This document shows positions 1-6,716 of a stretch of DNA of 6,716 nucleotides, one piece after another. The notes beneath the pieces are model-generated. The model saw only the letters and a list, made by a program, of their open reading frames with translations. It ran no database searches and was not told where the DNA came from. This DNA is from Acidimicrobiia bacterium (GTDB taxonomy: Bacteria > Actinomycetota > Acidimicrobiia > Acidimicrobiales > Ilumatobacteraceae): contig RFMT01000374.1 in the NCBI GenBank assembly GCA_009927565.1, forward strand, positions 1 to 6,716, written 5' to 3'. Position 1 is the stretch's first letter. Every line of letters starts with the position of its first letter. The translations under genes were made by a program, and so were the position numbers.

Positions 1-25
1 GGATGAATCTATATGATTTCGGCGG
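1..25. other. Short flank after the FtsB-like gene, no feature seen
   Basis: The minus strand here has no ATG, GTG or TTG, so the next gene of the block does not start inside the window. In related Actinobacteria a DUF501 gene and ppx would be expected next. I see no hairpin followed by a T-run. The plus-strand frames close within 33 bases, so the 3' end of a convergent gene cannot be excluded or supported. Confidence 0.5.
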
Positions 26-457
26 TTATGGCTGAAGCGGATTCAGTATTTCAACGCTGCCATTGCGAATAGCCTGCGCTGTTCGCACCTGCAAAATATT
101 TGCAACTACCGTATAGGGCCATTTGTCAGGCAGGTTTGCTGTGGCGCGAGGCATATCGAGCATCGGCACGCGTAATTCGCCTGGCGAGAGATACCCCAAC
201 GACGATCGAATTGCTTCTTGCGCTCCCTCAGGGGTTTTCAAGACATCAACTTCTTCTTGTAGCGCATCGTTGATGTCTTCAAACGCGGCGAACTGCTGAT
301 TCTTTTCAGCCACGCTGGCTCGCTGTTGTGTCCACGTGCGCATCGGAATGACGAATAGTGCCAACAACACCGCGCTTATGAAAAATATACCGACGGGCAT
401 TATCGCCAACCTGCTGCGACGCGAGACATTTATGCTTCGTTCGGTTGTTGAACTCAC
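26..457 (-). CDS. FtsB/DivIC-family septum formation initiator
   Basis: Small bitopic membrane protein, 143 aa, of the FtsB/DivIC family, which in other bacteria joins FtsL and FtsQ in the divisome at the septum. A basic cytoplasmic N-terminus (SRRSR, 12-16) precedes one membrane segment (about 18-38). A predicted coiled coil of about 35 residues follows (QQRASVAEKNQQFAAFEDIN onward), then the family's typical end of the helix, EAIRSSLGYLSPGE (81-94). About 45 residues follow, with a KWPYTVV stretch; this tail goes beyond the short E. coli FtsB and its function is unknown. The start is GTG: it is the only conventional start after the eno stop, and the overlapping ATG one frame away (459-457) runs straight into TGA. 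A weak AGAGG lies 13 nt upstream. The actinobacterial order eno then FtsB-like (as in M. tuberculosis) supports the call. FtsB and DivIC cannot be told apart from sequence alone, so no symbol is given. Confidence 0.88.
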   Translation of the reverse strand: MSSTTERSINVSRRSRLAIMPVGIFFISAVLLALFVIPMRTWTQQRASVAEKNQQFAAFEDINDALQEEVDVLKTPEGAQEAIRSSLGYLSPGELRVPMLDMPRATANLPDKWPYTVVANILQVRTAQAIRNGSVEILNPLQP

Positions 458-493
458 ATCTCTATTCTGGCCTCTGCAAGCCTGAAAAATGAG

Positions 494-1771
494 TTATTTG
501 GTGGAGTGCCCGAACAAAGATGGATATTCAGCGCGTGAACCGAGTTCTTGTTCAATGCGCAACAACTGATTGTATTTCGCGACTCTGTCGCTTCGCGCCG
601 GAGCACCAGTTTTGATTTGACCGCAGTTTGTCGCGACGGCGAGATCGGCAATCGTCGAGTCTTCGGTTTCGCCACTGCGATGGCTCATGACACTTGAGTA
701 TCGGTTCGCATTTGCGAGTGCGACGGTTTCTAACGTCTCGGTGAGAGTGCCGATCTGATTGACCTTGACTAGCACGCTGTTTGCGGTATTTCTATCGATA
801 CCCATTTGAAGTCGCTTTGGGTTGGTGACAAAAAGATCGTCGCCAACAAGTTGCACTCGAGATCCAAGCGTTGTTGACAACAGTTTCCAACCGTCCCAAT
901 CGTTTTCTGCCATTCCGTCTTCGATCGACACGATGGGGTAGCGAGCGACCAACTGTGACCACCAGTCAACGAGTTCGTCGCTCGTTAAAACTTTGTTCTC
1001 GCCGGCAAGGTGATATCTGGAGTCTTTGAAAACTTCGCTCATGGCCGGGTCGAGAGCAATTGAAATGTCTTTGCCAGGTTTGAAACCTGCTTTGATGATT
1101 GCGTCGACCAAAAATTCGATGGCCGACTCGTTGTTTGCCAAGTTTGGTGCAAAACCACCTTCGTCACCGACTGCAGTCGACAAGCCTTTTGCTTTCAAAA
1201 GAGACTTCAGAGTGTGATAGGTCTCGACACCCCATTGCAATGCCTCGCTGAAACTTGCGGCGCCGATTGGCATGATCATGAATTCTTGAAGGTCAATGTT
1301 GTTGTCAGCATGGACACCACCGTTCATTACATTCATCATCGGCACCGGCATTGTCACGGCGGCGTCACCACCAATCGATTTGTAAAGCGGAAGTTTCTTG
1401 TCAACCGCCGTTGCGTGGGCGACGGCGAGGCTTGCACCGAGAATTGCGTTTGCGCCGAGGCGAGCCTTGTTTGGTGTGCCGTCAAGTGAGATCATTTTGT
1501 TGTCGACGCCTTTTTGATCGCCCGCATCTAGGCCAACCAACAACTTGGCGATCTCGGTGTTGACATTATTTACGGCATTTGCAACACCCTTACCCAGATA
1601 ACGCTTTCCGCCATCTCGCATTTCGACGGCTTCGTGTTCACCTGTCGAGGCGCCTGACGGCACAATCGCTCGGCCGAATGCACCTGACTCGAGAGTTGCT
1701 TCGACTTCAACCGTCGGATTACCCCGAGAATCGAGCACCTCGCGGGCATGAACTCGTTTGATTGCTGTCAT
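494..1771 (-). CDS. eno: Enolase (phosphopyruvate hydratase)
   Basis: Glycolytic enzyme converting 2-phosphoglycerate to phosphoenolpyruvate, with Mg2+ as cofactor; cytoplasmic and usually homodimeric or octameric. From the ATG at 1771 it is 425 aa, the normal bacterial length; an in-frame ATG at 1777 would add two residues. Chosen start: MTAIKRVHARE fits the usual spacing to the conserved ARE-LDSRGNPT and has the better ribosome binding site. Visible motifs are SGASTGEHEAVEMRDG (mobile substrate loop), NGGVHADNN (His154), GDEGGFAPN with catalytic Glu204, metal ligands Asp241 (ALDPA), Glu284 (SIEDGM) and Asp311 (GDDLFVTN), catalytic Lys336 in the signature LVKVNQIGTLTE, SHRSGETED and IKTGAPARSDR. 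Every catalytic residue is present. The mazG stop is 40 nt upstream (34 nt from the alternative ATG) and the FtsB-like gene follows after 36 nt. No promoter of its own is obvious. Identification is essentially certain. Confidence 0.99.
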   Translation of the reverse strand: MTAIKRVHAREVLDSRGNPTVEVEATLESGAFGRAIVPSGASTGEHEAVEMRDGGKRYLGKGVANAVNNVNTEIAKLLVGLDAGDQKGVDNKMISLDGTPNKARLGANAILGASLAVAHATAVDKKLPLYKSIGGDAAVTMPVPMMNVMNGGVHADNNIDLQEFMIMPIGAASFSEALQWGVETYHTLKSLLKAKGLSTAVGDEGGFAPNLANNESAIEFLVDAIIKAGFKPGKDISIALDPAMSEVFKDSRYHLAGENKVLTSDELVDWWSQLVARYPIVSIEDGMAENDWDGWKLLSTTLGSRVQLVGDDLFVTNPKRLQMGIDRNTANSVLVKVNQIGTLTETLETVALANANRYSSVMSHRSGETEDSTIADLAVATNCGQIKTGAPARSDRVAKYNQLLRIEQELGSRAEYPSLFGHSTK

Positions 1772-1780
1772 CGGCATCTA

Positions 1781-1784
1781 CCTT
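1781..1784 (-). promoter_or_regulatory. Ribosome binding site deciding the eno start
   Basis: An AAGG lies 3 nt upstream of the ATG at 1777 and 9 nt upstream of the in-frame ATG at 1771. Three bases is too short for normal Shine-Dalgarno pairing and nine is comfortable, so the second ATG is the likelier enolase start. Confidence 0.5.
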
Positions 1785-1811
1785 AGTCCGCAACATTTTG
1801 CTGCTTGATTT

Positions 1812-3263
1812 CTACGGATTTTGTTTCGCGATTTCCCAGAGTTCGTCGAGTTGGGTTAGTGAGCATTTCGCGAGATCGAGTTTACGCTGCTCAGCTAATG
1901 CGACGACATTTTGAAATCGACTGCGAAATTTATCTGCAGCCGAGCGCAAAGCAGTTTCGGCGTCGACACCAAGATGACGCGACAAATTCACAACGCTAAA
2001 CAACACATCACCAAGTTCTAATGCGATCTCGCTCGCGTCTTGCTTTGACTCGACGGCTTTGCTTAGTTCGCCGAGTTCTTCGGCGATTTTGTCGGACGCG
2101 CCTTTGCTGTCGGGCCAGTCAAAACCAAACTCAGCGGCACGCTTTTGCAGTTTGGTTGAATACATCAAAGACGGTGAAGAACTTGCCACGCCATCAAAGA
2201 CTGATTTTTCTGTGACCTCGCCGCGTTCTTGCTGCTTGATCGCGTCCCAATTTGTGACGACTGCGTCGGCAGTTTCAGCGTATACATCGCCGAATACGTG
2301 TGGGTGGCGGCGAACAAGTTTGTCGTGAATTGAGCGGGCGATATCAGCGATGCTGAATCGACCTTGTTGCTCGGCGATTGTTGCATGAAATTCAACTTGA
2401 TAGAGCAGATCACCTAGTTCTTCGATGAACTTTTCGTCGGTTGCTTGATCGTCTGGGTCAAGCGCACCTATTGCATCGACCACTTCGTAGGTCTCTTCGA
2501 TCAAATAGCGAACGAGCGAATCGTGGGTTTGCTTTTCATCCCACGGACACTGTTCGCGCAATGTGCGAGCAAGACTGTGCAGTTTGGCCATTTCACCGGC
2601 TATTGGTTCTGCAAGTTTTGGAATGTAAATAGATGTCAGATGGTCAGGTTCAATTTCACGGTCGAGGTTTTGCCAAGTTGTGTGAATAATTTTTTGATCG
2701 TCGAGTCCGAGATGATGCAAAATGACGACGGGTTCGTCGCCGTTCGCCGACTCATGTGCCAACTTGATGTTCGACAGCACCCAATTGGCGTGGCATTGAG
2801 CAACAAGAAGTGGACCAGTTAGTCCAGCCGCAAGTTCGGTGAATCGATGTCCGTCGATCATTCGCACCCCTGCGTCTACTGGGTCAATCTGAAGCACACT
2901 CCAAACAACGTCGAGAAAACTCATTGCGGGCAGAATTTCTGTGGTTACTGACTTGTTTTGCAACAAAAGTTGTACTGTGTGCTCAAGCACGAGCGGTGAG
3001 CCCGGCACGACATACAAGATTTCTTGGTGTTGCTTTGCAGCAGCGATCAATTTGTCGGCGATTGCTTGGTAGACATCTTCGAACTTGTCGTGATTTTCGT
3101 ATTCTTTGTCGAAACTAATTGCGTCGTTTACGAGATGCGCACTCGGGTGTCTTGTGGTGCGAATGAATCGATGCGTCGAATTTTGGATTTCGCGCAGCGT
3201 TTGGGTCGTTATTGCATCGTCCGAACCAGGCCCGAGGCCAACTATTTTTATGTGCGCCGTCAT
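1812..3263 (-). CDS. mazG: YabN-like MazG: tetrapyrrole methylase domain fused to NTP pyrophosphohydrolase
   Basis: A 483-aa protein close in length and layout to Bacillus YabN. Residues 4-215 form a tetrapyrrole (SAM-dependent) methylase-type domain, with IKIVGLGPG at the N-terminus and VPGSPLVLEHT at 86-96; its substrate is unknown across YabN proteins. Residues 229-345 are the first MazG domain, starting LARTLREQCPWDEKQTHDSL, with metal-binding ExxE (257/260) and ExxD (282/285), then KLVRRHPHVFGD. Residues 380-455 are the second MazG domain, with ExxE (396/399) and ExxD (416/419). Family members hydrolyse NTPs to NMP and pyrophosphate; mycobacterial MazG removes oxidised nucleotides such as 5-OH-dCTP. 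The ATG at 3263 places GLGPG at the expected distance, but no Shine-Dalgarno sequence is visible; a palindrome and a four-codon ORF occupy that site. The stop is TAG, 40 nt before the preferred eno start (34 nt before the upstream alternative). The MazG call is secure; activity of the methylase domain is not shown. Confidence 0.95.
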   Translation of the reverse strand: MTAHIKIVGLGPGSDDAITTQTLREIQNSTHRFIRTTRHPSAHLVNDAISFDKEYENHDKFEDVYQAIADKLIAAAKQHQEILYVVPGSPLVLEHTVQLLLQNKSVTTEILPAMSFLDVVWSVLQIDPVDAGVRMIDGHRFTELAAGLTGPLLVAQCHANWVLSNIKLAHESANGDEPVVILHHLGLDDQKIIHTTWQNLDREIEPDHLTSIYIPKLAEPIAGEMAKLHSLARTLREQCPWDEKQTHDSLVRYLIEETYEVVDAIGALDPDDQATDEKFIEELGDLLYQVEFHATIAEQQGRFSIADIARSIHDKLVRRHPHVFGDVYAETADAVVTNWDAIKQQERGEVTEKSVFDGVASSSPSLMYSTKLQKRAAEFGFDWPDSKGASDKIAEELGELSKAVESKQDASEIALELGDVLFSVVNLSRHLGVDAETALRSAADKFRSRFQNVVALAEQRKLDLAKCSLTQLDELWEIAKQNP

Positions 3264-3264
3264 G

Positions 3265-3279
3265 CGCTAATCATTAGCG
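3265..3279. repeat. 15-bp palindrome in the surA-mazG gap
   Basis: CGCTAATCATTAGCG has two perfect 7-bp arms around one central base. It takes up most of the 21-nt space between the TAA of the lipoprotein gene (3287-3285) and the mazG ATG (3263), in the place where a ribosome binding site should be. As RNA on the minus strand it could fold into a 6-bp stem with a UGA loop. It could be a protein-binding site, a small translational hairpin, or chance. There is no run of T after it, so it is not an intrinsic terminator. Confidence 0.45.
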
Positions 3280-3284
3280 TTCGA

Positions 3285-4199
3285 TTAACTAGTGACGATG
3301 CCACCGCGGGCTGCATTCCAGACGCCGTATGCAGAGTCAACTTTGATTTTTGAAGTCGCTATGAAGCCAGTCAATAAATTTACACCGGCGTTTGTCGCCA
3401 ACAGTTTTGAAATATCTTCTGACACTTCAGTAAACGGTCGTACGTAAATAACGTGATAGCCAAAACTTGATTTAACCGGGCCGTAGGCGACGCCTGGTTT
3501 TGCCAGCAGCGCACCCGCTGTGAAATCGGCGTCAAAGCCACTTTGATATTCGGCCAAAGTGATGCACGCATTGTCGGTGCCGCCGAGTGCGCCACCCGAC
3601 TCTTTGGCATTTGGTTCAGTAGAAAACTCGCCAGCGAGTTCGGCGAATTCTGCGCCGTCGTCGAACTTGGCCAATGCCTCGTTGGCAGTCGCTTCGGCTT
3701 CGACAACGAGGTGTCGCACGCAAAGAACGCCCAAAGAACCTGGCGCCTTTTCATACATCTCGGCGGCCTTTTTGGCGTCTGGTGCTTTGAGTCGGGCAAG
3801 TGCGAGAGTGCCGGCATTGAGTTCGACGATCAAATCTTTGAGATGTTGCGTGTATGTCGACGTATCGGTGTTTTCGGCGATTTTGGCTTTGATCGACTCG
3901 CGATCGTTTGGTGTGATTTCTTCGCCGTATTCTTTTAGCAATTGGTCGGTCGCTGCACCTTGCACGAGTGCCGAAAGAATGCTTCGCACTGTTTCTCCGT
4001 CAACTTCGCCATCTACGACGGGTGTTTGGCCAGCCTCACTTAACTCGGTGACTGTTTTTTCGAGTTCAGCGCGTGAAATTTTTCGGCCATTGATCTCTGC
4101 GGCTGCGTTCGACGTTGATCCGCAACCCGTTGCAAAAATAGCCACGGCAGCGAGCAAAGCAGATTTAACGACCAAAGAATTGTTTTTCATCGCACTCAC
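3285..4199 (-). CDS. SurA/parvulin-like peptidyl-prolyl isomerase lipoprotein
   Basis: Predicted membrane-anchored extracytoplasmic foldase of 304 aa. A basic start (MKNNSLVVK), a hydrophobic stretch and the lipobox ATGC put the lipidated cysteine at residue 26. Residues 34-150 resemble the SurA/PrsA N-terminal chaperone region, starting AAEINGRKISRAELE. A parvulin rotamase domain spans about 157-254, with VRHLVV (His163), SGGALGG (201-207) and FGYHVIYV (His249), the usual parvulin landmarks. A tail of about 50 residues follows. Cys160 and Cys211 lie in the parvulin domain. The GTG at 4199 gives residue 1. The ATG at 4190 (residue 4) gives a more typical 22-residue signal peptide, with a weak GTGAG four bases upstream, and may be the true start. 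The gene sits between mfd and mazG, where actinobacterial relatives vary (M. tuberculosis has lpqU after mazG instead). The domain call is strong; the clients and the strength of isomerase activity are unknown. Confidence 0.88.
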   Translation of the reverse strand: MSAMKNNSLVVKSALLAAVAIFATGCGSTSNAAAEINGRKISRAELEKTVTELSEAGQTPVVDGEVDGETVRSILSALVQGAATDQLLKEYGEEITPNDRESIKAKIAENTDTSTYTQHLKDLIVELNAGTLALARLKAPDAKKAAEMYEKAPGSLGVLCVRHLVVEAEATANEALAKFDDGAEFAELAGEFSTEPNAKESGGALGGTDNACITLAEYQSGFDADFTAGALLAKPGVAYGPVKSSFGYHVIYVRPFTEVSEDISKLLATNAGVNLLTGFIATSKIKVDSAYGVWNAARGGIVTS

Positions 4200-4207
4200 A
4201 CTAGTTC

Positions 4208-6716
4208 TTACTGTTCTACAAGCCCTTGCATGAAGCCAACTAAATATGTTGCGGCGTCTTGTCCGCGCGGAATCGCGATGTTGAGTTCGCCGGTTTGCTC
4301 GCGATATGTGGCAGTCGGCGACAATCGCACAAGACGCATTGATTCACTGGCTTTGAGATTGATTGGTGCGAGCCTGGCTCTATTGTCGGCGACGACAATT
4401 TCGCGCAAACCTAGCCGATGGCATTCTGCTCGCAGCGAGCCAACGACAAGTAGCGCTGTGGCTTGTTCGGGTAGTTCGCCGTATCGGTCTTGCCATTCAT
4501 TGCGGATATCTTCGACGTCGGCATGCGACTTAACGGCGACTAGTCGTCGATATGCGTCGAGACGCATTTCTTCTTTTGAAACATAATCGTTGGGCAAAAA
4601 CGCGGTGACCGGTACGTCAATTTTTAGTTCGACTGCAACTTGCGGAACTTCGCCCTTCATCTCAGCGACTGCTTCGGTGACGAGTTGACAATAGAGGTCG
4701 TAGCCAACTGCGGCGATGTGGCCGCTTTGTGCCTCGCCAAGCAAATTGCCTGCACCACGAATTTCAAGGTCGCGCATCGCAATCTTGAAACCACTTCCAA
4801 GTTCGGTCGCTTCGCCGATCGTGCGCAATCGCTCGTAGGCATCTTCTGAAAGTGCGCGGTCACGTGGATGAAACAAATATGCGTATGCTCGTGAACCGCT
4901 GCGACCGACACGTCCGCGAAGCTGGTGCAACTGACCAAGGCCGAGCAGATCGGCGCGCTCAACGACGAGCGTATTTACGGTTGGCATGTCGATGCCACTC
5001 TCGATGATCGTCGTGCAGACCAAGACGTCGAATTTGCCTTCCCAGAAATCTTGAACTGTCCGTTCGAGAATTGCTTCGTCCATTTGTCCGTGCGCGACGG
5101 CAATACGCGCCTCTGGCACGAGTTGGCGAAGTGTGCGTGCACGGTCTTCGATTGTCTTGACTCGATTATGAACCCAGAAGACTTGGCCGTCGCGCAAAAG
5201 TTCGCGTCGGATTGCCTCGGTTGCGACTCGGTCGTCTTCTTCGCCGACGAAAGTGAGAATTGGCTGACGGTCGGCTGGCGGTGTGTGAAGCAACGACAAA
5301 TCACGAATGCCAACGAGGCTCATTTCGAGCGTGCGTGGAATCGGCGTCGCGGTCAACGTAAGTACGTCGACGTTTGTCTTAAGTTGCTTCATTTGTTCTT
5401 TGTGTTGCACGCCGAATCGTTGTTCTTCGTCGACAACCAACAGACCCAAGTCTTTGAATTTGACGCCTTCTTGCAAAAGTCGGTGGGTGCCGATGACACA
5501 ATCGATTTCGCCAGTGGCAAGTTGTCGAACGACTTTCTTGGCGCGAGCAGCCGTCAAGAAACGTGATAAAACCTCGACGCGAATCGGATAGCCGGCGAAC
5601 CGCGACGCAAAAGTCGCACCGTGTTGCGAGGCAAGAAGTGTTGTCGGCACGAGAACGGCAACTTGTTTTCCGTCTTGAATGCACTTAAACGCGGCGCGAA
5701 CTGCGACCTCGGTCTTGCCGAAACCGACATCACCGCAAACAAGACGATCCATTGGTACTTCACGCTCCATGTCGGCTTTGGTGTCGCTGATCGCGATGCG
5801 TTGGTCGGGGGTTTCAACAAACGGAAACGCCGCTTCCATCTCGTCTTGCCATGCGGTGTCTGTTGAAAACGCGTGACCGACTGCAGAAATACGACGCTGA
5901 TAGAGAACGACGAGTTCTTGGGCAATTTCGCGAACAGCGCTGCGCACTCGCGATTTCGCGCGCGCGAAGTCTGAACCACCCATGCGGTTGAGAGTCGGTT
6001 TATCTCCACCGATGTATTGACGAATTGCGTCAATGTGATCTGTGGGTACGTAGAGGTTGCCGTTGTTGTATTGCAGATGTAGATAATCGCGCTCGACACC
6101 ACCCATTGATTGTTTGGCCATGCCGAGATATTTGCCAACACCATGAACTTGGTGGACGACATAGTCACCGGGCTTCAAGTCTTCGAAAATGCTCGACGAA
6201 CTTCGTTTTGGCGGTTTTACGTGGCGATGTGTTCGACGCCGACCTGTTAGATCACTTTCTGTGATTATCGCCAACTCGTGATCGTTGAGAATGCAGCCAC
6301 TGTGCATAGGTGAGACAACAATCGAAACGCCAGGGCTGGCGACAGAACTTGAGTCTTGTTGTGGCGATCTGACCGTGATGCCTTCAAGAGTGAGAACTTC
6401 GTTGAATCTCTGAGCCGAACTGGGTGTATCGGCGGCGATGACAACTCGAAATCTTTTCGTTACAAGTCGCAAGATGCGACTTGCGAGTGCTTCGGTGTCG
6501 CCGGTTGCTTGACCCCAAGTCGATGAAACAATTGTTGACGAAGTAGGTGAGTCGGCAACTGGGCTGAGAGAAATGATCGATTTAGCTGATGTGTTCTCTA
6601 AAAATGCGTCGATCTCAGAGTGCAGACGTGGGTATGTCTGCTCGGGGTCGCGTGACCAAGTTGATGCCAATGCGCGCGCTAGGTCGTCTTCTTCGGCAAT
6701 TAGGTCTCGCGCTCGG
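4208..6716 (-). CDS. mfd: Transcription-repair coupling factor Mfd, 5'-truncated by window edge
   Basis: Cytoplasmic ATP-driven DNA translocase that pushes stalled RNA polymerase off DNA and recruits UvrA for nucleotide excision repair. The frame stays open to the right edge, so 835 residues are visible and roughly 300-350 N-terminal residues (the UvrB-like part) lie outside. The first visible segment is probably the end of that region plus the linker domain. The CarD/TRCF RNA-polymerase-interacting domain follows at about 6195-5890 (DYVVHQVHGVGKY). The helicase core then shows Walker A GDVGFGKT (5734-5711), Walker B DEEQ (5431-5420), TATPIPRTLEM, TTIIESGIDMP and the QLRGRVGRS motif VI. Next come the translocation-in-RecG motif (LEIRGAGNLLGEAQSG) and a C-terminal TRCF domain (LKIDVPVTAFLPNDYV). 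No key motif looks damaged. The stop is TAA at 4210-4208, and the lipoprotein gene begins 8-17 nt downstream. A TTG at 6670 is internal, not the start. Identification is very secure. Confidence 0.98.
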   Translation of the reverse strand, partial: RARDLIAEEDDLARALASTWSRDPEQTYPRLHSEIDAFLENTSAKSIISLSPVADSPTSSTIVSSTWGQATGDTEALASRILRLVTKRFRVVIAADTPSSAQRFNEVLTLEGITVRSPQQDSSSVASPGVSIVVSPMHSGCILNDHELAIITESDLTGRRRTHRHVKPPKRSSSSIFEDLKPGDYVVHQVHGVGKYLGMAKQSMGGVERDYLHLQYNNGNLYVPTDHIDAIRQYIGGDKPTLNRMGGSDFARAKSRVRSAVREIAQELVVLYQRRISAVGHAFSTDTAWQDEMEAAFPFVETPDQRIAISDTKADMEREVPMDRLVCGDVGFGKTEVAVRAAFKCIQDGKQVAVLVPTTLLASQHGATFASRFAGYPIRVEVLSRFLTAARAKKVVRQLATGEIDCVIGTHRLLQEGVKFKDLGLLVVDEEQRFGVQHKEQMKQLKTNVDVLTLTATPIPRTLEMSLVGIRDLSLLHTPPADRQPILTFVGEEDDRVATEAIRRELLRDGQVFWVHNRVKTIEDRARTLRQLVPEARIAVAHGQMDEAILERTVQDFWEGKFDVLVCTTIIESGIDMPTVNTLVVERADLLGLGQLHQLRGRVGRSGSRAYAYLFHPRDRALSEDAYERLRTIGEATELGSGFKIAMRDLEIRGAGNLLGEAQSGHIAAVGYDLYCQLVTEAVAEMKGEVPQVAVELKIDVPVTAFLPNDYVSKEEMRLDAYRRLVAVKSHADVEDIRNEWQDRYGELPEQATALLVVGSLRAECHRLGLREIVVADNRARLAPINLKASESMRLVRLSPTATYREQTGELNIAIPRGQDAATYLVGFMQGLVEQ

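Noticed and set aside
458..493. Possible terminator between eno and the FtsB-like gene
   Set aside because: The 36-nt gap has only a 3-bp GGC/GCC pairing and no T-run after it, so nothing supports termination there.
3559..4233. Long plus-strand open frame (224 codons) opposite the lipoprotein gene
   Set aside because: Its Ser/Ala-rich product mirrors codon bias of the real gene on the other strand. It has no recognisable domain and lies wholly against a well-supported coding sequence.
4925..5566. Long plus-strand open frame (213 codons) opposite the mfd helicase core
   Set aside because: The minus strand here encodes intact helicase motifs. The antisense product has no recognisable family and its length is explained by few stop codons in the reverse frame.
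5554..6168. Minus-strand open frame (204 codons) in another frame of mfd
   Set aside because: It overlaps the RNA-polymerase-interacting and Walker A regions of Mfd in a shifted frame, and its composition is typical of an out-of-frame shadow.
4208..6670. TTG at 6670 as the mfd start codon
   Set aside because: The frame continues open to the window edge with sequence that fits Mfd (RARDLIAEEDDLARA), and an 820-aa protein would lack the N-terminal UvrB-like region.

Overview
The window holds one tightly packed, co-directional gene block on the minus strand. In transcription order (right to left) it reads: mfd (5' end cut off by the right edge), a lipoprotein with a SurA/parvulin-type peptidyl-prolyl isomerase domain, a full-length YabN-like MazG, enolase (eno), and an FtsB/DivIC-type septum formation initiator. 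The gaps between genes are about 8-17, 21, 34-40 and 36 nt, so transcription as one operon is likely. No stretch of 300 bases lacks a gene. I see no RNA gene, mobile element, CRISPR array, origin or convincing terminator.

The order mfd - mazG - eno - FtsB-like is a familiar actinobacterial chromosome arrangement. Mycobacterium tuberculosis has mfd, mazG, lpqU, eno and an FtsB-like gene in that order, followed by a DUF501 gene and ppx. Base composition is about half G+C by eye, low for classical high-GC Actinobacteria. Together with a SurA-like lipoprotein between mfd and mazG and a long MazG with an N-terminal tetrapyrrole-methylase domain, this suggests an environmental, perhaps aquatic, member of class Acidimicrobiia or a related lineage. 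The phylum is a fairly firm inference; the class is tentative.

The genes are housekeeping. Mfd removes stalled RNA polymerase and recruits excision repair. MazG hydrolyses NTPs, including damaged ones. The lipoprotein isomerase would help proteins fold outside the membrane. Enolase is glycolytic. The FtsB-like protein belongs to the divisome. The shared theme, if any, is growth and genome maintenance. Linkage probably reflects old conserved synteny more than a single pathway.

I did not find a previously undescribed system. The points most worth a second look are small: a 15-bp palindrome in the surA-mazG gap that also holds a four-codon ORF overlapping the mazG start, the intact two-part MazG architecture, and a parvulin domain with two cysteines.
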